Shown: piece after piece, positions 30,319 through 42,200 of the stretch
How the letters are laid out: every line of letters starts with the position of its first letter
Position numbering within the stretch: the stretch's first letter is position 1
DNA from: Chlorops oryzae
Lineage: Eukaryota > Arthropoda > Insecta > Diptera > Chloropidae
Direction: 5' to 3'
DNA length: 64,000 bases
Assembly (NCBI GenBank): GCA_020466095.1
Contig: CM035808.1
Span: 52,144,329 to 52,208,328 of the forward strand
The notes under the pieces: model-generated
Databases searched by the model: none
The model's input: the letters and a program-made list of their open reading frames with translations, nothing else
Told to the model about the DNA's origin: nothing
Position numbers and translations under genes: made by a program

Positions 30319-33071
30319 TTAAAGTCACTGAACCCCAAAAGTGCATAGCGTTTGGAATGCACTTGTTGATTCAATAAACAATACTTCGATGCATTTGGTG
30401 CGGTTAGATTCATTGACCACTTTTGCATGAAAATCGATATGTTCATTTATCGCCGAATTTCTCTTGCTTTGAATATTGCAGACGTAAGTTATTTTGTTTA
30501 AGAAACCTTTATTTAAGCATTTTTGTAAACATCCAATATAGTATAAAAACGAAACATTTTGAATAAAGAAATCAGTCAGAACTTACTACTCAACCTGTTT
30601 TGACTTCAGGTATATATGACCGACCCCCATTATTTTTTTACCCTAAACATTTTCTTCAAACATACCTACCCTCTATCTCCCCTCCTTAGGGGGGTCCCCA
30701 TACAAAATTAGGGTTAAATTAAAGAAAAATGCCTCACGAACTTCAATCTATAATATAGATGCCGTAGGAACAAGAACGAGCATGTTCAGTATGCATATTC
30801 GAAAAATTTACAAAATTGACTTTTAAACGAGCCTAATATGAAGAATATTGGATTCGTTTTTGGTATGTTTTAATAATAAGTTATAATTATTACTTTTTTT
30901 TTTAAACTAAATTTTGGGTTCCATCCCCTAACTGGCCAAATAATGACCCTAGTAGAAAAAATAAATTTTCGAGTCAAATGCCGCAAACCTCAATCTATGA
31001 CTCAAAAAAGACCAACTCCCATTTATTTTCCCCCCTAACAATTTTTGGTGAACAAACCTACCCCCTATCTCCGCCCCTTAAGGCGATTGCCATACAAAAA
31101 TAATATTTTTTATGCCAGTTAAATTAATTTATTTTTTGTATGCGAAGGATATTCCTTCCTATTTTCGGCGACAACCTGAAGCAAAAATATTTTTTCTTCT
31201 TCGTTACGGCACAGCAAATTGTTGTAATCTTCTATCAATTTTACTCCTCTTTCGGCAGCGTCATTGACAACATGTAATTTACGCAGTATTTCAATCGCTT
31301 GCAGGTAATCTTCCCGTTTTTTCCAGGTTTCTGGATCGGTAACAATGAAATTTTTTGACAATCCAAAGCGCACGAAAAATTTTGCTGTCTCAGGTGTTAC
31401 GTATTGGCTCAAATCTTTTTTAATCAGTTGATTTGATTCCAACATAATTCTTTTCACACAATTAAGGCCAAAAATATGTACTGGACGGGCACGATCTTTG
31501 TTACCACTGCCACCACTATGCTCTAAATCATCATTGTCTTTTTTTTCCACGGCATCATCTACATCTTCTTTTTTCTCGCTATCATCTTCAACAGATTCGT
31601 TCAACTCATCGGCAGATAAGTTTTCCTCATAATTCTCTGCCTCCTCTTGAAATGAACAAATTGCGTTCGCCATTTTCCACTTGGTGTCACAGGAAACATT
31701 TTTATCAAATAATGAGAGAGCAACAGCTTCTCCACTGAGATACCAGAGATGTCCAGAGAATCTCTTCCACAATCGTTGCGACACAATCTTGTCAATTGAA
31801 GCATATGCAGCAATCGCTTTCAAAAAATTTAAATCGTTATTTGGAGCTTCGATTGCTCTTGTGGTGCTAAACCAAGCTTTCACGTAAAGTGTTGCGATGA
31901 AAATGGTTACATCGCGGAGTCCATTCAATTCATCGTTACTCAAGCCGAGATATTTTCGGAACAAAAACATTTTTGTGCAGTATATGCCTTTCGCCATCCA
32001 TCGAGCATGACTGATAGCTCCTGGTGGTCTGATGCGATAGTTCTGGATATTTTCACCAAGGAACAATAAAACGACTTCAAGAAACTCTTTATAGTCGTTT
32101 CTAGGCTGTTTGTCCTTCAGTTGCGCCAAACAAAAAAACCTGATCTCCACTTGAACTTTAATTGGTATTTTCGCTGCAACCCTAGCATCTTCTATTCCAG
32201 GACTATAAGGTTTATCTTTAAGGTTTTCCCATTGCTCTTTGAAACGTGCAAAAATTGGCACTCCTGGCCCAGACATTTTACCGAATTTGGCCTCAAACAC
32301 TTCTTTCAACTGCAGTTCATATATGTGATGTCTGCATGGCAGATAGAAAAGATCTCGTTCCAATATTTGCTCCAGTGTTCGTTGACGTGGTATCGAAAGA
32401 AATGGCTTGAATGCGGTCAGCGATTTTCCACTCAAGCAAAAGCCCGTAAACGGCATCTGCAATACGTTTGCCTTTTCCTTTTCCCGATGGTATCTTTGGC
32501 ACGCCCAAAAGTTGCTCCTTTCCATCATATGTGACGATAACTGGAAGTCGATCAACTTTTTTATGGTCGCCTTCCAAGTCCGGCAACATTTTTCCATCCC
32601 AGTGTACATTGAAAAATTTTGCTTCAGCCAACTAAAATCGTTAAAATAGTAAGTACTACGTTTTACATAAATCTTTTATTTCAAATTGCATACTTGTGGA
32701 TTTTCTTTCAAAAAATTAGCAACCTGCAGTCGATTTTGCGTACGGGCTTGCCGAAGGGAGGTTCGATTGATTATATATCTTCTTGGATCAAGCTTAAAAG
32801 CTTGAGCTGCAGCAATCAATATACGAACTGCTGCTGTGTCTGTTATTTTACATCTGTCGAAAACAGACACCAAATCCGGAGTAATGCAGTCGATTCTGCC
32901 TCTTTCACCTTTTGGAACTCGCTGAGCCAAAACTATCCTATGATCGGCAACTTCGTGGTCATTTTCTGATTCGGAGGATGCAATTTTGGTAGCTGAAATA
33001 ACACAATACTCACTTCTAAACACCATAATTCCACTTTGGAATATGCTTGGCTGGAAAACTATAATAATTCA

Positions 33072-33192
<121 letters not shown>

Positions 33193-33286
33193 GAAACAAC
33201 TTCCGACTTGCAGAAAATAAATCTGCCGTCGGATTGTTGTAAACAAAAGGTCCCTCGAACAAATATGAATGGGGTGAGAACAATAA

Positions 33287-33446
<160 letters not shown>

Positions 33447-35114
33447 GCTACCCTCTACTGCAGCATCTTTGGCGCGTTTTCTTCGTTCTTCTTGTTCTTT
33501 TCGTTCTGCTCGTCTTTTATGTGTTTCATATAATTTCTTGTCAACACCCGCCATACATCCTGGACGTCCCTTTTTTCTTTGCAGTAGCAAAAATGCAATA
33601 TCTTCTGGGTTGGTCATTATTTCAAGTGCATTGACATGTGCGATGTCAAAAATATCATCCAATTTATCGACAAACACTGCTTCCTTTTTTTTTTGCGTTT
33701 CGCCGCCTCTCAAAGTATTTTTTTGTAGGGCTAGCCATTCAGCGACCAAAGCATGCACTTTTTTATTCACGTTGCCTCTTTCTTTTGTCGGGATAAATGC
33801 TTGACGCCAAAAAATCATTATTGTGTCACTAACTAAGTACCCACTTTCGGCGGCACTTATTTTACGGTGTCGAGTGCCATAAAAATACATTATAAGTACT
33901 TGCATTCTCGACGGCAATTTCGTTCCCATTATATTTGAGCATGGCTGTCCGATTAAAAATAAGTAGGTCGGTATGTGATCGCAAACTGCTAGCGGCGCCT
34001 GTCGATACCATTTCTGTTTCAAGCTTTATACAACTCTTAAAGTTCGCAGGAAAACTACAGATCACACGAAGGGCGTGCTGCCATATTCCCTTTTTACTGT
34101 ATCAGCTGGTCTGAGCGCTGCCAGAAGACACTCTAAGGTTCTGAAAAGGGTTGCCAGCATGCCCCCCTACATTAAAATCAATTCACTCCAAAACTAGCAA
34201 ATAAGAAAATAATATATTTTCTACTAGGGTCATTATTTGGCCAGTTAGGGGACGGAACCCAAAATTCAGTTAAAAAAAAAAAGTAATAATTATAACATAT
34301 TATTAAAACATACCAAAAACGAATCCAATATTCTTCATATTAGGCTCGTTTAAAAGGTAATTTTGTAAATTTTTCGAATATGCATACTGAACATGCTCGT
34401 TCTTGTTCCTACGGCATCTATATTATAGATTGAAGTTCGTGAGGCATTTTTCTTTAATTTAACCCTAATTTTGTATGGGGACCCCCCTAAGGAGGGGAGA
34501 TAGAGGGTAGATATGTTTGAAGAAAATGTTAAGGGTAAAAAAATAATGGGGGTCGGTCATATATACCATCCCCCTAGGAGGGGTTTGACTGTAGTGACGG
34601 CCATTTTGTATGAAATTTTGCTCAAATTAAGGTAGTTTTATATGGGAGCCCCCTTAAGGGGGGCAGATAAAGGGTAAGTATGTTCGGAGAAAATGTTAGG
34701 GGGACAAAGTTAATGGGGGCTGGTCATACATTTGACTCCTCTAGGGGCACTCTGGGGCTAGTTACGACGGTGGGGGGAAAATTTATAAAAATATTTTTTT
34801 TTGTATGGGAGCCCCCTTAAGGAGGAGAGATAGGTGGCATATTTGTTCAGAGAAAATATTTGGGAGAGAAAAATAATGGTTGTCAGTTTTATATTTTACC
34901 CCTCTAGGAGCGACTCTGGGACAGTTATAAAGCTTTTCATGAATTTTTTCTCGTTTTTACCCATCTTTGACCCCGATGAGGAGGCATTTGCCGACACCCC
35001 ACCCTCCCCATTTTTTGGCTCATGCATTTTTATACCAAACCTCACAAAATAAGAGGTTACAGCGTATCGAAAACTTGTTACTAAGAAACTCCATACAACA
35101 CTATGTCACCCCTA

Positions 35115-35240
35115 AGCCACACACTATAGAGTTCCCTTCTAGCAAAGGAGATCACTATAATAAAATCGACATAACAAAAAAACCCGCAGGAAAAAGCAGA
35201 TCATATTACATATTTATGTTGATATCACTTCGAGGTATAT
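35115..35240 (-). pseudogene. Upstream part of the gene split by the hAT-like element
   Basis: On the minus strand the short frame DFIIVISFARREL runs into the element. With the target duplication counted once it continues in frame into YSVWLSSKDRKWG at 17832. The piece is too short to identify alone. The reading-frame continuity supports the precise insertion. Confidence 0.4.
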
Positions 35241-35640
35241 AAAACAAAAAAACACTTTGCGGTTTGAGGGGTCGTTTTTTTATTTTTAATTTTAAAAATT
35301 TATTTTGCTTTTTATCGCTTCTTTTTATAAATTCCTTATTTTGATGTAACGGAAAATAACATAAGTTACAAATATAAACAATAAATTAAATGTCACTTAA
35401 AGCATAAAGCTTATGTTATAATTTGGCATATAAATAATTAAGGTGAGACTACTTTCAACAAAATTATAGCACTCCAAATATTAGCTATTTTTAAAAGTTT
35501 CGCTAACAGAATCGAACAAATTTCGCTTAGTGTAACTTTAAAAGCGTGCTGCGCTTAAACGGCTTAACATATTAAGTAAATTTTTTTTGATTACTCTTAG
35601 TATAAATATTGACTACTCATAACAGTAAAAATTTTTAAGC
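35241..35640. other. AT-rich spacer, no gene recognised
   Basis: Long T/A-rich stretches with no inverted termini and no ORF of note. It separates the split transposon gene from the 3' end of the Jockey-like element. Confidence 0.6.
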
Positions 35641-35699
35641 ATTTCCAATCTTCATTTTTGGCATTTTTGGCCGCGTTCGCGATACTGTGTGACGCCTCT

Positions 35700-36718
35700 A
35701 AAGATATTCACTTTAAGAGAGAGTCGTTTGTCGAATTTTCAAGCAGTTTAAATCGATTCCAAACCAGTGATGTGATATCGGAGAAATTTTATGATGCGAG
35801 GGAGGACAGAATTTTGTATCTGCGTAATCGGGTGGTGGTGTTGCTGCTTATCAAATTTGCTGCCAACTCATTTGGGTGTCCGATTAGCTTGTATTTATAT
35901 GTCTCCGTTTTATCCTTTATTTCATTGTCGACAGAAGGTATTGTAAGTTCCATGTGCAGTCAAGTATTTTTAAAGTATTAAGGGGCTCCAGTAATTTGCC
36001 TTAAACTTTTGGATTGTAAGCGTTGGACTTTTTCAACGGATGAGCTGCATGCCGACCCCCACAGCTGTATGCCATACAACCATATGGGTTTTGTGATTGT
36101 TTTGTATAAGAGGATTTTGTTACCCAAGCTAAGTTTAGACTTCTTATTGAGAAGCTATTGCAAGCTCTGGTTCTTAAGTTTAATCTGGATTATTTTGTCT
36201 TCAATGTGATTCCTCCAAATCAGTCTTCTGTCAAGATGAATTCCAAGATACTTGACAACAGTTGATTGGGGAACTTCAATATTGTTGAGGGTAATAGGAG
36301 AGCATGTATTGCGATTTAAAGTGAAAGTGACATGTGTGCTCTTCGTTTCATTGACTTTGATTCTCCACTTCTGTAACCAATTTTCTATATGCTGTAAATG
36401 CTCTTGCATCTTTAGAGAGGCAACAGTTGGATCTATGTGGCAGCTTAATATGGCGGTATCATCGGCAAATGTAGATGTAAATATGCAATCGGCGGTGGGT
36501 AGATCGCTGGTGTAGACTAGGTATAAGAGTGGACCTAGTATGCTTCCTTGAAAAACACGGACTCGGATGTTGAAGCTAGGAGTTAGGTGGCTTTTATGTT
36601 TCACTTTGAATTTGCTATTAGTTAAATAAGAATTCAGCAATTTATAGATTTCATGAGGAAAGTTATAGCAAATCTTTGACATGAGGCCTTTGTGCCAGAC
36701 TTTGTCAAAAGCTTGTGT
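35700..36718 (-). pseudogene. RT second half and C-terminus of the Jockey-like ORF2
   Basis: The open part up to 36155 has QAFDKVWHKGLMSKI (catalytic Asp), VFQGSILGPLLYLVYTSDLP (in which the usual PQGS is FQGS), FTSTFADDTAILS (FADD catalytic pair), WLQKWRIKVNETKSTHVTF and VVKYLGIHLDRRLIWRNHI. Beyond 36155 the frame continues with stops through PIWLYGIQLWGSA and a C-terminal HPNELAANLISSNTTTRLRR region characteristic of Jockey ORF2 ends. The 5' half of the RT is on the far side of the LTR element at 52872-53157. Confidence 0.85.
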
Positions 36719-36850
36719 GTTGTGAGGCAATTGCAAACAATGAGAAGAACAAGAAAGAAAGCAGATCATAAACACCAAATTTATATCACACGCGCATCGA
36801 TTGAGCAATATCAATAAATCGAAGTAAGCAACGGCGTCAACGGACTCCGC
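36719..36850 (+). repeat. 5' LTR remnant of the pol-less LTR element
   Basis: It matches the first 120-130 bases of the 3' LTR (GAAGAACAAGAAAGAAAGCA, TCGATTGAGCAATATCAAT), then jumps to GGCGTCAACGGACTCCGCG, which may be the primer-binding region. An internal deletion of about 400 bases has removed the rest of the LTR, including any promoter further downstream. Confidence 0.75.
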
Positions 36851-36996
36851 GAAACAAAGGATTTTTCGAAAGGTAGGAAGAACATATGTTTATAAAGGCA
36901 TATAAATATAAAAATATTAAAGGAGATAAAATCAACGATAGAAGCTACTGTTTCTTCGTTAGAGTAAAAATGGTAAGTAGAATTCAAACGTTATAA

Positions 36997-38418
36997 ATGG
37001 CGGAAGAAATTGAGTCCTTAACACAGAGAGTTTATGAATTTGAAAATCTTACAAAACGCTATAATCTTAAATTTTGGGAGGTCTAAGAGTCCCTTAATAA
37101 TAAAAGAACCTTTTTGACGCTAGTAAAAGAATCAGTTAAAGATAAGGCAAAAGTAGAAGAATTTTATATTCTCCTCGAAAACATATCGAAAGCATCCTCA
37201 AGTGCTAAAGCCGTTGCGGAGTTCAAAAAGTATCAAGACTTAAATAAAGCTTTAAAAGCACAGAACAAGGACCTTAAAAGTTCGCTCGCACAAGCAGACA
37301 GTGCCTTAGTGGACCAACAAGCCGAGATAGAAAGGCTGAAAGCAGGATTGGAGAGCACAGGACAGAACGTAGATAAAATTTACGAGGAGAAAATTGTTAT
37401 CGAAAAACAAAGAGAGCAGATTCAAATTCTCAGACACAGACTGAAGCAAGCGACGAAAGAAGAAATATCTCAGAACAAAATTCCGAAGATGACTGCGACT
37501 ACCAGTGAAGTTTCAACACACCTGTCTCCAAATTTAAGAAGAGCTGATCTTCCGCCAGTATCACTTCCACCCCCGCCGCCACCACCGATTGCAATAAGCC
37601 CACAGATCTCAATAGGGAGTCCATTGGATGAGGAATTAACTCCCCTACCACGTCTTGTTGTAATCATGTCGCGTCCGCCACAAACATCCTTCAATATGAT
37701 ATCAGAAACAGTAAGCAGGACCATATCCTTTTTCTCCGGATTAGATGGCCCTGGGCTGATGGTGGACTTAAAGAAGTTTATTTCGTGCTGCCAAATGCTT
37801 AAAAATGCATTAAATAGAGACGATGAAGTTTTGGCGCTTGGGTGCATAAAAGAACGGCTCTTGGGAGACGCTTACCTGAAATTAGGTGAGAAATCTTATT
37901 CAAGCATTGATGAAATATGTGAAGCAGTGAAATCCACCTACTCACGAAAACGGGAACTTGGAGACCTAATGAAGGATCTAGAGGTCTGCAGACAAGGTAT
38001 AACGGAGCCCGTTCCGCAATTCGGGGCTCGACTAGAAAAAGTGTTAGAAGAAGCCCGAAAAGAAGTTAACGAGCCAAACCAAAGCAGCAAAATGATGGAC
38101 TATTTACACGATCTGGCAGTGAGATCTTTTATTTCTGGATTGAAATGCCAAATTTTACGAAACCCTTGTATCGGGCGAGAGCACTATTCGTTGGCACATC
38201 TAGTCGAAGCAGTCGAAAAGGGCGAGCGGTACCACACAATTGATTCTGAATGTGTAAATATGGCTTTTTCGGCTGAGAGCAAGGGAGTTTGCGCGTTTTG
38301 CAAACAAGAAGGACATTGGTATGCGAGCTGCATAACACGACTTAAAAATTGGCGCAGCCGGTCAACCGAATTACGTTTATATAGACAGTATCCTGAAAAC
38401 CGCATCACGTTTGTATAA
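36997..38418 (+). pseudogene. Gag-like protein with coiled coil and one zinc knuckle
   Basis: The start ATG at 36997 (MAEEIESLTQRVYEF) is followed by one TAA at 37084-37086. The frame then stays open to 38418. Residues 1-150 are a heptad-rich coiled coil (KAQNKDLKSSLAQADSALVD and following), then a proline run (PPVSLPPPPPPPI), then a capsid-like region (FFSGLDGPGLMVDLKKFISC, LALGCIKERLLGDAYLKLGE, AVRSFISGLKC) and a CCHC-type knuckle CAFCKQEGHWYASC near the end. It would assemble particles and bind RNA. Relation to Ty3/gypsy Gag is inferred from domain order. The single stop may be mutation or readthrough. Confidence 0.75.
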
Positions 38419-38550
38419 ACAGTATCCGAAAAGGACCTAAATAAATTAAAAGTAAGAAACTTCTTTCTGTTCTGGTAACTTTCAGAGAACCAAGCCGTAA
38501 CGAATACGAACAGGTAACTCAATTTTGGAAGATTTTATTCACACGCGACC

Positions 38551-38896
38551 CATTATCTGCTAGCTAGTGTTGAGTCGCTTCTATCAAGCCCTGGGACATG
38601 TGTTTAATACACCAAAGGGCAGTGTGATCGTTTTGGGAATATATTGAAAAATCTTGAGGGTCCTGCTACATTTGTCAAAGTATATTGGAACCACAAACCA
38701 CCCTGGTGCGAATTTGCGGCGACAATTTTCTTTAAACGGAGTGTTTCTTAAATCAAACGTTTCTTTTGGTGCTTAATTCCAGCAGTGGATTCAATCTTTG
38801 TACACATTTATTTACAATAAGCTCATTATCTGTTAGCTAGTGTTGAGAAACATCTGGCAGGCCCTGGGACATGTGTTTAATACACCAAAGGGTAGT
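38551..38896 (+). repeat. Two direct copies of a 72-bp hairpin-forming sequence
   Basis: Copies at 38551-38622 and 38824-38896 share CATTATCTG(C/T)TAGCTAG, then after a variable gap GCCCTGGGACATGTG and TTTAATACACCAAAGGG. Each can fold with GCCCT or CCCT pairing to AGGG(C) and GTGT pairing to ACAC. They lie in the non-coding gap between the first and second ORFs. Confidence 0.8.
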
Positions 38897-39266
38897 AAGT
38901 GTTTTGAAACATAAGTAAAAGCAACTTTTGAGTACTCAGCGGAATTAAGAAGGATTTTGCTTTTGCATATTTACACGCTTGCCAATTTGCATCAAAGGAC
39001 TCTTTGAATCCAATTTTTCGTTTAGTTTCTCAAAAAAAAAATTTTGTTTTGCATTTAAACTTAATAAGTATATAAAAATAATAATGGTGAATGCGGAACC
39101 TTCTCCGAAAAAGTTAAAAGGCCGATGAACATTAAAGTTGCACAAGCAAAAATTTGTATAAATCCAAGAAGCTATGCGGACGGAGACCTCCACCTTTTTA
39201 ACAACCGGTAGATGGTGAGTATGAAAATAAACTTTATAACGGGTTGACAAAACGTTCCAAGTCAAG

Positions 39267-42200
39267 ATGTACTTAGCAATAAAAAATGACTTAATTGACT
39301 CATTTGAAAGATTATGCCAAACAGGCATAGAAATTGGCACTAATGCATTTAGGGAAAAATGCAAATCGGTTGAAGGCAAATTAAGGCCAGAGCAAGAGTA
39401 TTTCGTAATAGAATGCATGAAGGATAGACTAGAACCAAATTCATACATAGTTCTATGTGAAATGAAGTTCGCTAGTTTAAAGGAGTTTTGTGATGTCCTA
39501 GAAGGATTATACACTCCTACGTTTGTAAATGAATCATACAAAGAGAATGAAAATTATGTTGACCGGAAAACTATAAGCAATAATTCTATAAATGATGTTA
39601 CGTGGCCTGTTAAAGAAAGAGGAAAAAAAGAGGAAAAGAAATAAAATAAAATAAAATTAAAGAAAACATTTAATGTCTTTAAACTCGGACGCACAAACAT
39701 ACATTCACCTAAACAATCACATGGACGAACACCATTCAAGAACTACAATAAAACATAATAGCTGGGAGCCACATATAATTTCAGCAAAACAAAAGAAATG
39801 GATACGTTCGAGCGCACAAAACAGATGTTTAAGGAATCTATGGCCCTAATAAACGGCATGCAATCACGCATCAAAATATAACCTGCGGACCTGGTCGAGA
39901 GACAAGATCCAAAAACGAAGCGTGTGACGCTAGAGCTGAGGAAGATCTCCCTTCCACAACCAACAAGCCATATGGAGACATTGGCTCAGCCATCGACATC
40001 CCGGGATGCCTCTCGACCAGCTCCAACGGCCCCACATGAAAAGCCCCCGATGCCTGTCATAGATGAAGACATACTAAACATCGATGACGAGTTTAACATA
40101 GAGGATGAATGTGCGAAACTCGAAACCAAAATCGGACCAGAAGCGGAAGAGTCCACGGCACGCACACAAAAATATATAGAGGCAGATCAGGATACCTGCA
40201 AAGGCATACCACAAGTTCTCCGGCCGATAATCAGGTAGATGCAGGCCCAACGCCAACCCGGTAAACGCCTGAGGAGCCTGAAAGTGGTAAATAATATCAA
40301 GTACCAAATAATAATCAATATCAATGGAATTATTAGAGTCACACAAAAAGCAGAAGTTACACACACGGACGCACAAACAAAAATCACGACACACCAGCCA
40401 CCACCATGCAAGAGAAAAAAAGTTTCATATGCAGATCTGTGATACCGCTGTAAAACTTTTTCTTTCTTTCCTTTTTTTTTACACCATCCATACCTTTTAG
40501 TATTATTATTTTTATTATTATTATTATATTTTTATTGAAGAACTGAATTTCATACTGAATTAAGAAAACAAAACAAAACACTTCTTTTTGAATTATTGAA
40601 ATTGTCAAAATCTGAGAAAAAAAAAAAAGAAAAATGAGAGAGAGGAATAGTGAGAGCACAGGGTTGCATTTTTAAACTTCTGTAATAAGCTTTTTAAATT
40701 TAAATTTGAAATTGAAAGGAACTAACATAAGGACATGATAAATGAGAATAAGCAAGAGGAACAATTTCAATAAAACATAGAAAATGAAAATCGAATATAA
40801 GAGAAAAAAAAAAACAAGGATGAAAGATCACGCTGCCACAAAGCAAACAGAACATACAACAACAAATATTAGTGGTGGATTTTATTGGCGCCTGAAAGGA
40901 AAGCTCTTCCATTGGAATTGTTGTTGTCAACAGGTGCAAGAATCATATAAAAGGCGGAACATGAGAAAGTGAAAGTTAGATCGCTAAGTGTTGTCACTTG
41001 ATCTGCCTCAAAAGGAGTTGTCCCCAGAAGAACTATCCAGCTTAAAAATTCAGCACGACAGGTATACAAAAGAGGACGATTGCGTTATAGAAGACATTAA
41101 ATGTAAATTAAATTAAGTTCCTTTTTTTTCTCCTTTTTGTCCTTTTAGTATAAAATTTGAGTAAATAAATAATCCTTTTTTTTCTTATTTTTCTTTTTAT
41201 TAAAGCAAATAAGAATAAGCAATTTTTGGTAGATTTCCCGCTACAACGGTAGTTTTTTATGCCTCCTACGCACTGTTGCTCTCTCCCATTTTCATTCTCA
41301 AGCTATTATATGAAGTTGAACTAGCATCCCATTAGGAAAATTTATTATCTTGTATACATACCGATTTTTTTTTTTTTTTTTGGTTTTTCTTTTTTCTTTT
41401 ATAATACAAATAATTTTATACACAAAATTTGATAATAATAAATTTAATAAAATAAAAAAAAAATAAAAAAAAAATATATATATAAAAATAAAAATTCTTT
41501 TTTTAAATATGAAATGCAAAATGAAATGATTTTTTTTTCTTTTTCTAAGAAGGTTTTTGAATATGTCTTGGTAAGACACAAAAATTATTTTTGGAGTCTC
41601 TCAGTAGGAAAGATGTGGGGGTATTTCCACAGTTGACTGGCAAGTGACGGACTAGGACTATAGTACTGACGATATGAACAGGTAAGGGGAGCACGCTTAA
41701 ATTATATCGGAGCAATAGCGTGCTCATGGACTGAGTGCCGCAGTGATGCACCCAGTGGGAGGGCTGCTCCAGACATCGGACAGGGACGGTAGGCGGAGAG
41801 TATGACGGGCGGGTCTTTTCTGAACTAGCAAACAGTGTACAAGAAAGAATGAATGAGGATTGTGTGAGAGTGGATATCTAGGTTGTATGATTTAAGTGCT
41901 TGTGGTTTGGTTAGTGAGGATTAGGAGGGTGAATGTCTAGTATGGACAGTTAGGCATTTAGTACAGTCCTTTCCCTTCTCTATACATTTTCCTCTTTCAA
42001 TTTTATCCTTTCATTTTTTTTCGTCCTTTCACATTGAACCCCTCTCGGCGCGATTTTTGTTTATCTGTGGGAGAATGGTGTGCGGTGTGGCAAGATCCCA
42101 CCCAAAACGGCGAGCTAGTCCCGGGAAGAAGCCACCGTGCCGAACCGCCAAACACGCGCAACATTAATACACCCCTTTGACAGTTACACTGGCGCCCAAC

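Larger units (their letters stand above)
18377..30608 (+). mobile_element. Ty3/gypsy element, 412/mdg1-like, with four nested insertions
   Basis: Target duplication GGTA lies at 18373-18376 and 30609-30612, and the empty site GGATGGTATATATG can be read in the inverted arm near 34560. LTRs begin TGTGGTGAACG and end TTTTGACTTCA. Without insertions each is 476 bp and they differ at only about two bases. Order: LTR, primer site, leader with small ORFs, gag, pol (protease, RT, RNase H, integrase), polypurine tract, LTR. There is no env. The small leader ORFs, a Gag with an RGG-type tail and the integrase sequence fit the mdg1/412 lineage. Several single-base frameshifts break gag and pol. Confidence 0.9.
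29288..30608 (+). repeat. 3' LTR of the 412-like element, carrying a piggyBac remnant
   Basis: LTR sequence is 29288-29477 plus 30323-30608, 476 bp in total, the same as the 5' LTR. It is split at a TTAA by the piggyBac-type element 29478-30318. It contains no foldback, which shows the empty site for the 5' LTR insertion. Confidence 0.93.

Noticed and set aside
38945..39541. 198-codon minus-strand frame
   Set aside because: Antisense to the second gag-like ORF and its leader. The sense frame has the capsid-like pattern and the clean continuation past the gypsy insertion.
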